64,000 nt of DNA, taken from Pseudophaeobacter flagellatus. Its GTDB lineage: Bacteria > Pseudomonadota > Alphaproteobacteria > Rhodobacterales > Rhodobacteraceae. The stretch is from the NCBI RefSeq assembly GCF_021228235.1, contig NZ_JAJQRG010000005.1, positions 186,001 to 250,000 on the forward strand. The letters are read 5' to 3'. The first letter of the stretch is position 1, and every line of letters begins with the position of its first letter. Shown piece by piece: positions 55,323 through 63,767 of the stretch. The position numbers were made by a program, and so were the translations under genes. Under the pieces are notes generated by a model. It searched no databases, had not been told where the DNA came from, and saw nothing but the letters and a program-made list of their open reading frames with translations.

Positions 55323-55964
55323 ATGCTTGAGACGCAGTTTCCACGCATTCCGGGCGATATTGGCAATGCTCTGAGCTGGGATTTTCCGGTGCACTACCGG
55401 GTGGTGCGCGGCGCTACACCGGATCTGGCGGTGCGCCAGGATCCCGGCCAGATTGCCGATCTATTCATTGAGGCCGGGCGCGATCTGCTGGCCATGGGCT
55501 GCGATGGGATCACCACCAGCTGTGGCTTTCTGGCGCTGATCCAGGATCAGGTGAAACAGGCCCTCGGTGTGCCGGTGGCGACGTCCTCGTTGATGCAGAT
55601 CCCCATGGTGCAGGCGCTGTTGCCGCCGGGCAAGAGGGTGGGGGTCCTGACCATTTCAGACCACTCTTTGACCCCGGCTCATCTGCGCGCGGCGGGGGCC
55701 CCCGAGGATACGCCCATCGGCAGTCCCGAGGGGCTGCGTTGTTTCACCCACGACATTCTTCGCGATGCGGCGCAGACATTGATTGGGCAAAATCCGGATC
55801 TGGGGGCGCTGGTGCTGGAATGTACCAATATGGTGCCCTATGCTGCAATGCTGCGCCGTGTCACCGGGCTGCCGGTTTTTACCATTCACAGTTTCATCAC
55901 CTGGTTTCAGGCCGGGTTGATGCCGCGTCAGTTTGAACGGGGCCTGATGGACCCGCGACCCTAG
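55323..55964 (+). CDS. Asp/Glu racemase-family protein, start unclear
   Basis: Two-Cys racemase fold: ITTSCGFLALIQDQV holds the first catalytic Cys and VLECTNMVPYA the second, and KRVGVLTISDHSL and the C-terminal FTIHSFITWF fit. From ATG 55323 the product has 213 residues. Homology-like sequence continues upstream in frame (AAGGKTVYGAAVGILMLE, from about 55278), including the first core strand, but no ATG, GTG or TTG precedes it before the TAG at 55233. Either a rare start is used or the 5' end is mutated. About 290 bases before 55233 hold no recognisable gene. Confidence 0.75.
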   Translation: MLETQFPRIPGDIGNALSWDFPVHYRVVRGATPDLAVRQDPGQIADLFIEAGRDLLAMGCDGITTSCGFLALIQDQVKQALGVPVATSSLMQIPMVQALLPPGKRVGVLTISDHSLTPAHLRAAGAPEDTPIGSPEGLRCFTHDILRDAAQTLIGQNPDLGALVLECTNMVPYAAMLRRVTGLPVFTIHSFITWFQAGLMPRQFERGLMDPRP

Positions 55965-55986
55965 CGCGGGTTTGCATTCTGGATGG

Positions 55987-56919
55987 TTAGCTTAGCACCA
56001 GCAGCCAGAACCAGATCGTCAGCACCGAAGCGGCAGTTGCGATAAGCACCGAAGAGGCGGCAACCCGCTTGGCCCGCCCATACATATTGGCAAAAATATA
56101 GGCATTGAAGCCCGGTGCCATGGCCGCATTCAGCACACCAGAGCGGAACAGATCCTGTTTGACCCCAAGCGTGCCGCCCATGAGCCAGACAATGCTGGGG
56201 TGCACCATCAGGGCGGTCACACAGACAAAGCCGATGGTGCGCAGATCGCCTTCGGGGCGGTATTGCACCAGCACCCCACCCAGGGCAAACAGCGCTGTCG
56301 GTAGCGCCGCACGGATCAGCAATTGCAGCGCGGCATCAACTGCACCAGGAATGGACAACCCGGCCAAGTTAAAGACAAAACCAAGGGCAATGCCCAGGAT
56401 CAGAACATTCTTGAACATGGCGGTCAGCACCGAAGAAACGGTCTTGAACCCGCCAGCGCCGCGGTTTCTGACCACCTCCATCGCGGTGATACCCAGCCCA
56501 TAGCAAAAGGGTGAGTGAAAGGCGATGATCGCATAGTTGCCAGTCAGGTTCTCTGGCCCAAAGGCGCGCTCCGTGATTGGCAGTCCCAAGAGGACGGAAT
56601 TGGAGAACAGGCAGCAAAAGCCAATGGCGACGCAGTCTTCCCAATCGCGTTTGAAAATCAGCCGTGCGCCGGTCAGGCCGATGCAGAAACACACCGCCGC
56701 CCCGGTGTAAAAGCTGATCAACAGGGCCGGGTCAAAACTGCTGGACAGGTCCAGATTGGCCATGGCGCGAAACAGCAGGCAGGGGATGGCAAACCCCTGG
56801 GTGAACTTCATCAGCCCATCAATCTGCGCCGGGCTGAAAAATCCTTTCTGTGTTGCGATATAGCCCGCTGCAACCACCAGAAATACTGGCAGGATGACAT
56901 CAATCAAGCTTTGCAGCAT
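55987..56919 (-). CDS. AEC-family auxin-efflux-type carrier, 310 aa
   Basis: ATG 56917-56919 behind CAGGAG. Ten membrane helices; MLQSLIDVILPVFLVVAAGY, PCLLFRAMANLDL, FCCLFSNSVLLGLPI and the C-terminal APGFNAYIFANMYGRAKRVA are AEC (malonate/auxin carrier) signatures. Convergent with the racemase gene. Probably exports or imports an organic acid linked to the neighbouring amino-acid metabolism. Confidence 0.9.
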   Translation of the reverse strand: MLQSLIDVILPVFLVVAAGYIATQKGFFSPAQIDGLMKFTQGFAIPCLLFRAMANLDLSSSFDPALLISFYTGAAVCFCIGLTGARLIFKRDWEDCVAIGFCCLFSNSVLLGLPITERAFGPENLTGNYAIIAFHSPFCYGLGITAMEVVRNRGAGGFKTVSSVLTAMFKNVLILGIALGFVFNLAGLSIPGAVDAALQLLIRAALPTALFALGGVLVQYRPEGDLRTIGFVCVTALMVHPSIVWLMGGTLGVKQDLFRSGVLNAAMAPGFNAYIFANMYGRAKRVAASSVLIATAASVLTIWFWLLVLS

Positions 56920-57048
56920 TGTAATCTCCTGTCGGCCAATAGGTGGCATCAATACGCGGACACCGTCGGGGCCAAGACCCGAGGGGCAGAATGAATTTGC
57001 AGTCGGCACCCAGGCGTCAGCCTTGGCCCGACCAAAGTCAAATGGCAG

Positions 57049-57846
57049 CTAGAGCGGGCAGCGGATCACCATTCCGTCATAGGCGGGGGTAATGTGGTCA
57101 TCGGTTTCTGCCGCGATCGTGTCGTGATCAAGATCGATATGCATATTGGTCAGGACTGCCCGCTTAGGCTGCATCCGCGCGATCCAGGACAGGGCCTGTT
57201 CCAGGCTGAAATGGGTGGGGTGCGGGGTGCGACGCAGCGCGTCCAGGACCCAGCAGTCCAGCCCTGCCAATGCAGCGAGAGAGTGATCGGGGATCTCGGC
57301 CACATCTGGCAGATAGGCAAGAGAGCCGATGCGAAAGCCCAAGGCATCCATCGCGCCGTGATTGACTTCAAACGGGAGAAACGGAATTTCCCCGCCCGGC
57401 CCGTCAATGGTAAACGCGCCGTCGATGGTGCGCAGCTCCAGGATTGGCGGATAGGGCGATCCTTCGGGCTGCACAAAGGCATAGCCAAACCGCGACAACA
57501 GCGCATTTTGCGTCTCGCCATCAGCATAGACCGGCACCCGGTTATGCATGTTGAAAACAATCATGCGCAGATCATCAATGCCATGCACATGGTCTGCATG
57601 AGAATGGGTGTAGATTACCGCGTCCAGCCGCCCGACCTCGGCGTCCAGCAGCTGGTTGCGCATATCCGGACTGGTATCAATCAGCACCGTGGTGGTGCCA
57701 TCTGGGCCATCCCGCTCAACCAGCATGGAACAGCGGCGGCGGCGGTTGCGGGGGTTTTGCGGGTCGCAGGCCCCCCAATGGCCGCCAAGCCGCGGCACCC
57801 CACCAGAAGAGCCGCAGCCCAGAATTGTGTAGCGCAGCTCAGCCAT
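57049..57846 (-). CDS. Metallo-beta-lactamase-fold hydrolase, PhnP-like, 265 aa
   Basis: Opens with LGCGSSGGVPRLGGHWGACD, the N-terminal motif of PhnP-type phosphodiesterases, with the metal site THSHADHVHGIDD and later His/Asp ligands (FEVNHGAMDALGF, YLPDVAE, NMHIDLDHD). Probably hydrolyses a cyclic phosphodiester. The Cys/His set expected for the structural zinc is partly present (CDPQNPRNRRRRCS). Last gene of the operon, with one-base overlap (TGATG) to tatD. Confidence 0.88.
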   Translation of the reverse strand: MAELRYTILGCGSSGGVPRLGGHWGACDPQNPRNRRRRCSMLVERDGPDGTTTVLIDTSPDMRNQLLDAEVGRLDAVIYTHSHADHVHGIDDLRMIVFNMHNRVPVYADGETQNALLSRFGYAFVQPEGSPYPPILELRTIDGAFTIDGPGGEIPFLPFEVNHGAMDALGFRIGSLAYLPDVAEIPDHSLAALAGLDCWVLDALRRTPHPTHFSLEQALSWIARMQPKRAVLTNMHIDLDHDTIAAETDDHITPAYDGMVIRCPL

Positions 57847-58679
57847 CAGGCCGCGGCCTCATAGCGGGCGGCCTTGCAGAACAAGCGGTCAAAATTTTCC
57901 TGGGTGGCGGCGGCGAAATCGGCATAGTCCAGACCAAAGGCCTTGGCGCCGATCTGCGCGGTCAGGGCGCTATAGGCGGGTTCATTGCGTTTGCCACGAT
58001 GCGGTGGTGGCGCCAGATAGGGCGCATCAGTTTCGACCAGAATGCGATCCAGCGGCGCGGCGGCAAAGATATCACGCAGATCCTGGCTCTTGGGGAAGGC
58101 GGCGATGCCGGACATCGACAGATAAAACCCCAGATCCAGCGCCGTACGCCCCAACGCAGCCGAGGAGGAAAAGCAGTGCATCACGCAGCTATAGGCACCG
58201 TTCTGCATCTCTTCGCGCAGGATGCGCGCCATGTCGTCATCGGCAGCGCGGGCATGAATGATTAGCGGCAGCTTGGTTTCGCGCGCGGCGGCGATATGGA
58301 TCCGCAGCGATTGCTGCTGCATTTCGGCGCTTTCGCTCGTGTAGTGGTAATCCAGCCCGGTTTCACCAATGCCGACAAATTTCGGATGATCGGCCAGGGC
58401 AGTCAGCTCGTCGAAGCTGGCCATGGGTTCGCTTGCCACGCTCATCGGATGGGTGCCTGCTGCATAGAACACCGGGGGATGGGCCTCGGCGATGGCGCGG
58501 ACCTGTGGTTCGTTCTTGAGCTTGGTACAGATGGTGACCATGCGGGTCACCCCGGCCTGGGCGGCGCGGTCGACCACGGCCTCCAACTCGCCTTCAAAAT
58601 CAGGGAAATCCAGGTGGCAATGGCTATCGGTGATCTGTGCCAGCCCTTGGGTCATAGCTTGGGAAGGGGTGCTCGTCAT
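57846..58679 (-). CDS. tatD: TatD-family metal-dependent DNase, 277 aa
   Basis: ITDSHCHLDFPDF carries the first HxH, followed by GIGETGLDYHY (Glu), PLIIHARAADDDMAR, GAYSCVMHCFSSSAALGRTA and the final VETDAPYLAP (Asp). It removes nucleotides from 3' ends and acts on damaged DNA. An internal ATG at MTQGLAQ is an alternative start. Fifty-two bases separate it from holB. Confidence 0.92.
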   Translation of the reverse strand: MTSTPSQAMTQGLAQITDSHCHLDFPDFEGELEAVVDRAAQAGVTRMVTICTKLKNEPQVRAIAEAHPPVFYAAGTHPMSVASEPMASFDELTALADHPKFVGIGETGLDYHYTSESAEMQQQSLRIHIAAARETKLPLIIHARAADDDMARILREEMQNGAYSCVMHCFSSSAALGRTALDLGFYLSMSGIAAFPKSQDLRDIFAAAPLDRILVETDAPYLAPPPHRGKRNEPAYSALTAQIGAKAFGLDYADFAAATQENFDRLFCKAARYEAAA

Positions 58680-58731
58680 GCCTGCCTCGTCTTGTCGTCA
58701 TTGGCCGGATCCGGGCGCTGCCGTTGGTGGG

Positions 58732-59868
58732 TCAGCGGGACGCGGTCTCTTGCATCTTGAAAACCGTATCTAGGACAAGTGAAGCCGGGTCAAGGTTCAC
58801 TGCTTGGCCATGCCGCGCCCGCGCCGTTGCTTCGGCGGAAAGGTCGGCCCAGGCGCGCGCCTGGTGCGGCGTAGCGGCCAGGCGGGACAGCATGGCGCTT
58901 TCGCCGGGGGCGGCTTCGGGCTGGGGCGGCTGGCCCATGGCCCCGGTGCGCGCCAGTCGCGCCAGCGCGATTTCGATCAGGGTTAGCAAGAGCTCAAACT
59001 TCTCTGCCGCGCCCCGCTGGGCGGCAGTTTCTGCCAGGGCCATGGTGCGCTGTCGGTCCAGCCGGGGTAGGGTGGTCATGATCTGCACCAGCTCGCCATA
59101 GGTCTTTAGCCCGCCAAGATTCAACAGGCGCAGAGCCGCCCCGACGGATCCCGCCGCCAGAGCCGCCAAATGCGCCGTGTTTTCTGGTAGTTCCGCCCCT
59201 GCCTGGGCCAGAGCCGCCTGCATGTCATCGGGGCCGAGCGGCGCGAGCCGAAGGCTGCGGCAGCGCGATCGGATGGTGGGCAGCAGTCGCGAAGGCTGAT
59301 GAGAAATCAGGATCATGGTGGTGCGGGCGGGGGGCTCTTCCAGCATTTTCAACAGCGCATTGGCGGCGCTGATATTCATGTCGTCCGCCGCGTCTACAAT
59401 TACCACCCGGCGCCCGCCATCGGTGGCGGATAGGCCAAAAAAGCGATTCAGTTTGCGAATATCATCCACCACGATCTGGTCGCGCAGCTTTTCCTTGTCG
59501 TTATAGCTGCGGCTGATGGAGGCCAGCCCCGGCTCTGCCAGGGCCTGAATGCGATGAGCGACAGGTAGCTCTGGGTCTACCGACAGCGATGTTACCGGCG
59601 GTGGCGCGCCAAACAGCCCTTCGTCGGCAGGCGGGGTGGCCAGCAGAAAGCGGGCAATGCGCCAGGCCAGGGTAGCCTTGCCGATGCCCTGCGGCCCGGT
59701 CAGCAACCACCCGTGGTGCAGGCGATTGGAATTGAAGGCGGTCAGGAAATCCTGCTCTGCCCGGTCCTGGCCAAACAGCTGCGCGGTTTCCCGTGGATGC
59801 GGCGCGCCGAGCGCTTGATCAGCACGGGGCAGGGCCTCTGCCTCTTTGGTCTTGGTGGCACGGCTCAT
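58732..59868 (-). CDS. holB: DNA polymerase III subunit delta', 378 aa
   Basis: Clamp-loader AAA+ subunit. Walker A-like GPQGIGKATLAWRIARFLL near residue 60, the sensor region VVIVDAADDMNISAANALLK, then EEPPARTTMILISHQPSRLL and PTIRSRCRSLRLAPL (SRC motif). Overlaps tmk by 4 bases, the usual order in alphaproteobacteria. Confidence 0.94.
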   Translation of the reverse strand: MSRATKTKEAEALPRADQALGAPHPRETAQLFGQDRAEQDFLTAFNSNRLHHGWLLTGPQGIGKATLAWRIARFLLATPPADEGLFGAPPPVTSLSVDPELPVAHRIQALAEPGLASISRSYNDKEKLRDQIVVDDIRKLNRFFGLSATDGGRRVVIVDAADDMNISAANALLKMLEEPPARTTMILISHQPSRLLPTIRSRCRSLRLAPLGPDDMQAALAQAGAELPENTAHLAALAAGSVGAALRLLNLGGLKTYGELVQIMTTLPRLDRQRTMALAETAAQRGAAEKFELLLTLIEIALARLARTGAMGQPPQPEAAPGESAMLSRLAATPHQARAWADLSAEATARARHGQAVNLDPASLVLDTVFKMQETASR

Positions 59869-60548
59869 GGTGTTGCGGTGCCGCGCGCGGCAAGCGCCGC
59901 AGTGGCCTGCTGCAGAATATCCGCTGCCACGCTGTCGATGTCCTGGCTGCCGTCGATGACGCAGAAGCGATCGGAAAATTCCTTTGCAAGTGCAAGAAAC
60001 CCGGCACGCATTTTTTCCTGCAGCGCTAGGCCGAAATCTTCAAACCGTTCTTCCGAACCCTGACGTCCCTTGGCACGGGCCAGGCCGGTGGCGGGGTCCA
60101 TGTCTATTAGCAGGGTCAGGTCGGGTTCGCGGCCGATCATCAGGCTGTGCAGCTGGTCGACGGTGGCGCGCAGGTCGCCGCGCGACAGCCCTTGATACAT
60201 CCGGGTACTATCGGCAAAGCGATCACAGATCACCACCTTGCCCGCCGCCAGCGCGGGCGCGATGGTGCGTTCCAGATGATCCCGGCGCGCGGCGGTGAAC
60301 AGCAGGATTTCGGTTTCGGCGGACCATTTGTCGGGGTCGCCTTCCAGCACCATCCGGCGGATCTCTTCTGCTCCAGGAGAGCCGCCAGGCTCGCGGGTGA
60401 CAAGCGTGTCATGGCCTGCGGCGCGCAGGGCTGCGGCCAGGCGCTGACACTGGGTGGATTTACCCGACCCATCAATGCCTTCGAAGGTCAGGAATAGGCC
60501 TTTTTCGGCTATGGCGCTGGCCTGCGCCTCTGACTCGACCGGGCTCAC
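59865..60548 (-). CDS. tmk: Thymidylate kinase, 227 aa
   Basis: Phosphorylates dTMP to dTDP. P-loop LTFEGIDGSGKSTQCQRLAA, the DRx motif VICDRFADSTRMYQG, and the LID region LARAKGRQGSEERFE with basic residues as in type II enzymes. The first 15 residues before the fold are extra. Four-base overlaps with both neighbours. Confidence 0.95.
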   Translation of the reverse strand: MSPVESEAQASAIAEKGLFLTFEGIDGSGKSTQCQRLAAALRAAGHDTLVTREPGGSPGAEEIRRMVLEGDPDKWSAETEILLFTAARRDHLERTIAPALAAGKVVICDRFADSTRMYQGLSRGDLRATVDQLHSLMIGREPDLTLLIDMDPATGLARAKGRQGSEERFEDFGLALQEKMRAGFLALAKEFSDRFCVIDGSQDIDSVAADILQQATAALAARGTATP

Positions 60549-61726
60549 TCTGTGGCCTCTGGTCCATTGATCAGCCGCTTTGACAGAACCTGAGCAGCGG
60601 TCTTGATGCGGACAAAAAAACCGCCTGCAGCAATGTCCTCGGCGGCCACCAGAGGCAGGCGCAGTTCCGGCAGATCATCGGGCTGCAGCACCAGTTCTGC
60701 CAGGGGATCGCCCTTGCTTATAGGCGCATTGATGGGGCCGGAATAGACCACCTCGGCGGCGATTTCCTTGCCCGCCAAGGCTGGTAGCAGGATTTCCAGA
60801 TCGGTTTGTGGCACCAACCCTACCGATTGTTCAGCTCCCTGCCAGACCTCTGCGCGCGCAACCGGGATGCCGGCTTTGGCGATGATCTTTTTGGCAAATT
60901 GACGAAACGACCAGTTAACGACGGCTTCGGCCTCCTCTGCGCGGGCCTTGGTGCTGTCCAGCCCCGAAATCACAAAGATCACCCGGCGATCCCCCTGCAC
61001 GGCAGAGCCGACCAGCCCATAGCCCGCTTCGCTGGTGTGGCCGGTCTTGAGCCCATCTGCGCCAATGCCCAGCCCCAAAAGCGGGTTGCGGTTGCGGGTG
61101 TTAGAGGGGGCGCGCCCATCAAAGGCAAAGTTTTCTTCAGAAAACAGCGGGTAATACTGCGGGAAATCTTCGATCAGATGCTGCGCCAAAATGCCCAGAT
61201 CGCGCATCGACATGCGATGCCCGGCCGCAGGCCAGCCGTTGGAATTGGCAAAGCTTGCGTTGTTCATGCCCAGCTCCTGGGCGCGTTTGGTCATGTAGCG
61301 GGCGAACCCGGCCTCGGTACCATCGGGGCTCAGCGCTTCGGCAATCACCACGCAGGCATCATTGCCGGACAAGACGATAATGCCGCGCAACAGATCCTCG
61401 ACACGCACCCGGTCAGTGGTGTCCAGAAACATGGTTGATCCGCCATAGCTCATGGCGTGGGCGCTGACGGGCAGTTGTTCATCCAGGGTCAAACGGCCAT
61501 CGCGCAGCGCCTCGAAGGCCACATAGAGCGTCATTAACTTTGACATTGACGCGGGGGGCAGAGGGATTTCGGCATTTTTCGACAGCAGCACGGTATTGGT
61601 GCCTTGATCCAAGACAAAGGCGGCTTCGGCGCGGGTATCAAAGGCGGCCAGCGGTAGTGCAGTCAGGCAGAGCCCAAGGGCGGCGGCCAGAAGCTGTTTG
61701 GCAATGGGGCGAAACGGTGATTTCAC
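60545..61726 (-). CDS. D-alanyl-D-alanine carboxypeptidase (PBP5/DacC type), 393 aa
   Basis: GTG at 61724-61726 has an AGGAGG site and is preferred to an ATG 57 bases upstream. Signal peptide LLAAALGLCLTALPLAAF. Active-site motifs: PPASMSKLMTLY (SxxK), VLSGNDAC (SxN) and LKTGHTSEAG (KTG). The C-terminal beta domain and final amphipathic helix (VRIKTAAQVLSKRLI) anchor it to the inner membrane. Trims peptidoglycan pentapeptides. Confidence 0.93.
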   Translation of the reverse strand: MKSPFRPIAKQLLAAALGLCLTALPLAAFDTRAEAAFVLDQGTNTVLLSKNAEIPLPPASMSKLMTLYVAFEALRDGRLTLDEQLPVSAHAMSYGGSTMFLDTTDRVRVEDLLRGIIVLSGNDACVVIAEALSPDGTEAGFARYMTKRAQELGMNNASFANSNGWPAAGHRMSMRDLGILAQHLIEDFPQYYPLFSEENFAFDGRAPSNTRNRNPLLGLGIGADGLKTGHTSEAGYGLVGSAVQGDRRVIFVISGLDSTKARAEEAEAVVNWSFRQFAKKIIAKAGIPVARAEVWQGAEQSVGLVPQTDLEILLPALAGKEIAAEVVYSGPINAPISKGDPLAELVLQPDDLPELRLPLVAAEDIAAGGFFVRIKTAAQVLSKRLINGPEATE

Positions 61727-61760
61727 GCCTGCGTCCTCCTGAGGGTCGGGGGTATGGGAA

Positions 61761-62639
61761 TTAGTTGGTGACGGCATAAGCATCGGTAAATCCGGCGGCT
61801 TTGACGGCTTTCAGCAGATGGCTGCGTTCCGAACTTGACTGGGCCGGACCAACCACCACCCGCCAAAAGGGCTTGCCGTTGCTGGTCTGCGCCAGAACCG
61901 TGGGGATCAGCCCGGCATTGCGCATCTGGCCGGCGGTGTTCTTGGCGTTGCTTTCCACGCTGAAGATGCCGATCTGGATATAGGGTTTGGCCAGGGAAGA
62001 GACGCGCTGTGCGACGGGCGCTTGCGGCGCGCTTTGGCTTGGTGCGGCCTCGATGGCGGCAGCGGCACTGGCAATCGGGTCCAACGGGCTCGCCTCGATG
62101 TCATCGGTGCTCAGGGCGCTGGCGGCCTCTGCTTCCAGGGGGGCATCTCCGCCGGTGGCGGCGGGCAGTGGATCTGCGGGCATCTCTTCGGCTTCGCGCC
62201 GCAGGGCGGTGACATTCAGTTCAACCGGCGCCCCGGCCAGCATACCAAGCGCCGCTGCCGCATCCGAGGAGGTTTGCAAACGCGGACCGGGGATTTCACG
62301 CTCGCGGCGGAACAGGGCGCCGATGACGAATTTGCCATTGGAGGTGTTGCGAATGATCACCCGTTCTGGATCTTTGGCATCCGGGTGCGCGACCCAGACC
62401 CCGCCCAGCGATGGGCGCCCATCCCAGAGCCCGGCCTCGTTCACCTGAAAGACATCCGGCGCTTCGACGTCGCGCTCTACCAGCTGGGTGCTGCTGGAGC
62501 TTGCCACCTCGGGCTTTGCTGTTTTGGGTGACAGAAAAGAGAGGTTGGGTCCCTCTTCACAGGCGCCAAGGATCAGCAGCGAGAGCGCCGCAAAGGTGAG
62601 GCCCGCGCCGGGGCTTCGTCTTGGCATGGGGTGTGTCAT
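61761..62639 (-). CDS. SPOR-domain lipoprotein, 292 aa
   Basis: ATG 62637-62639 behind AAGGAAACC gives a lipoprotein signal (FAALSLLILGACEEG; Cys in LGAC). After a conserved middle domain (GLWDGRPSLGGVWVAHPDAK) and an Ala/Pro-rich linker, residues 215-292 are a SPOR fold (YIQIGIFSVESNAKNTAGQM, GKPFWRVVVGPAQS) that binds denuded septal peptidoglycan. The linked carboxypeptidase suggests an RlpA-like or cell-division role. First gene of the leftward operon, 34 bases before dac. Confidence 0.88.
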   Translation of the reverse strand: MTHPMPRRSPGAGLTFAALSLLILGACEEGPNLSFLSPKTAKPEVASSSSTQLVERDVEAPDVFQVNEAGLWDGRPSLGGVWVAHPDAKDPERVIIRNTSNGKFVIGALFRREREIPGPRLQTSSDAAAALGMLAGAPVELNVTALRREAEEMPADPLPAATGGDAPLEAEAASALSTDDIEASPLDPIASAAAAIEAAPSQSAPQAPVAQRVSSLAKPYIQIGIFSVESNAKNTAGQMRNAGLIPTVLAQTSNGKPFWRVVVGPAQSSSERSHLLKAVKAAGFTDAYAVTN

Positions 62640-62916
62640 GATGGTTTCCTTGCCTCTGCTCTTCCACGCCATAGCGCGCTTGCCGGGTTTCCCGGTCATC
62701 TCTGGGATTTGGCGGATGATAGCCTGCGATGGCTGGCATGAAAACCCTATGGTGCAGCGCCATTTGTGAAAGCCGGGCGATGGGCATCTTTCTGCGCGTC
62801 GTGATGGCCCGACTAGGTAAAGTTCCGATATTTCCCCACAATAGCGGATCGACAGCGCAGAGCCGGTAATTTTCTCTTGCGTGTTGGAGTGCCGCACCTT
62901 AAACCGCCCGCAGACC

Positions 62917-63006
62917 GGGGAGGTGGCAGAGTGGTCGAATGCGGCGGTCTTGAAAACCGTTGAACGTGAGAGCGTTCCCAGGGTTCGAATCCCTGTCTCC
63001 CCGCCA
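62917..63006 (+). tRNA. tRNA-Ser (UGA anticodon)
   Basis: A 90-base class II tRNA: acceptor GGGGAGG pairs with TCTCCCC (one G-U), discriminator G, encoded CCA, anticodon stem GCGGT/ACCGT around loop CTTGAAA (anticodon TGA), a long variable arm, and T-arm CAGGG-TTCGAAT-CCCTG. It reads UCA and related serine codons. Serine tRNA 3' ends are frequent integration sites, and decayed mobile DNA does follow at 63047-63506. Confidence 0.97.
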
Positions 63007-63046
63007 CTAAATCAAGCACTTACAGGTTCTTGACACGCCGATCGGG

Positions 63047-63208
63047 TTAGGCCGATTTGTGGGTTTCCCACTTTGCTTCCCACGTCATGTTCTGTTCTCG
63101 AAGGCTTTGCGCCTCCTTTGCCAGGCGCTTTTGTCTCTCGCCCTTCGGATATTTCTGCACCATCTGGATTTTGTTGCACAAATTACTTGAGGGATTCGCT
63201 GTGTGCAT
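63047..63208 (-). CDS. Possible 53-aa gene or gene fragment downstream of tRNA-Ser
   Basis: ATG 63206-63208 opens a frame whose C-terminal two thirds look coding (QMVQKYPKGERQKRLAKEAQ, then SLREQNMTWEAKWETHKSA). There is no ribosome site. It may be the C-terminal end of a lost mobile-element gene rather than a complete gene. Unrecognised. Confidence 0.35.
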   Translation of the reverse strand: MHTANPSSNLCNKIQMVQKYPKGERQKRLAKEAQSLREQNMTWEAKWETHKSA

Positions 63209-63229
63209 TCAGCTTGATAGCTGGAAGGC

Positions 63230-63506
63230 ATGAGCAGTGGGCATCTACGAAGTACAAGACCAGGAATTGGCCTTCGTATCGTGAGACAGTGAAGATGCCA
63301 CCAGTTCGAGCCTACTGGCGAATGCACTGAAGCAACGCGGATCGGTTTCGATCTGGTTCGATTCAGAGATGACCTGGATGCCACCGCCAGCGGGCAAACA
63401 TGGCGACCCAAAACGCCGAATATGGTGCAAGATCCACATCAGCGTCGACGAGGCACCGCTGGATGTGCGGGCGCTCGGCAGACCTGTCACAGGGGGGGCA
63501 GGATAA
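63230..63506 (+). pseudogene. Remnant of an IS5-family transposase
   Basis: Pieces in two frames match the IS5/IS1031-type transposase: the N-terminus (STKYKTRNWPSYRE), then after an insertion and frame change NALKQRGSVSIWFDSEMTWM, then directly KHGDPKRRIWCKIHISVDEA and PLDVRALG, followed by a stop. Compared with full enzymes about 80 residues are missing between PPAGK and KHG, and the C-terminal half with the last catalytic residue is absent. Clearly inactive. Terminal inverted repeats were not found. Confidence 0.7.
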
Positions 63507-63767
63507 ATCTGTCCGGGGAAAGGAAGATCCGGTCAAAATCCGAGTTGTGAAGCAAAGCCGTATTAGGGCGCCGTTATTATTTACGCTGAACTTCTGCAAG
63601 AATTATAAAATTTGCCTTTAATACAAGGTAAAGTTCTCTAGCATTCGCAGTGTTATAGGTGTGATCGGTTCGGTTGGGTCGAAAGATAAAGTAAAACGGC
63701 TTGTTGCATTTTGTCTATTACATGTAGAGTGTTGCAAGTTCATGTTCAGTGGGGTCTGTTTTCGGAA

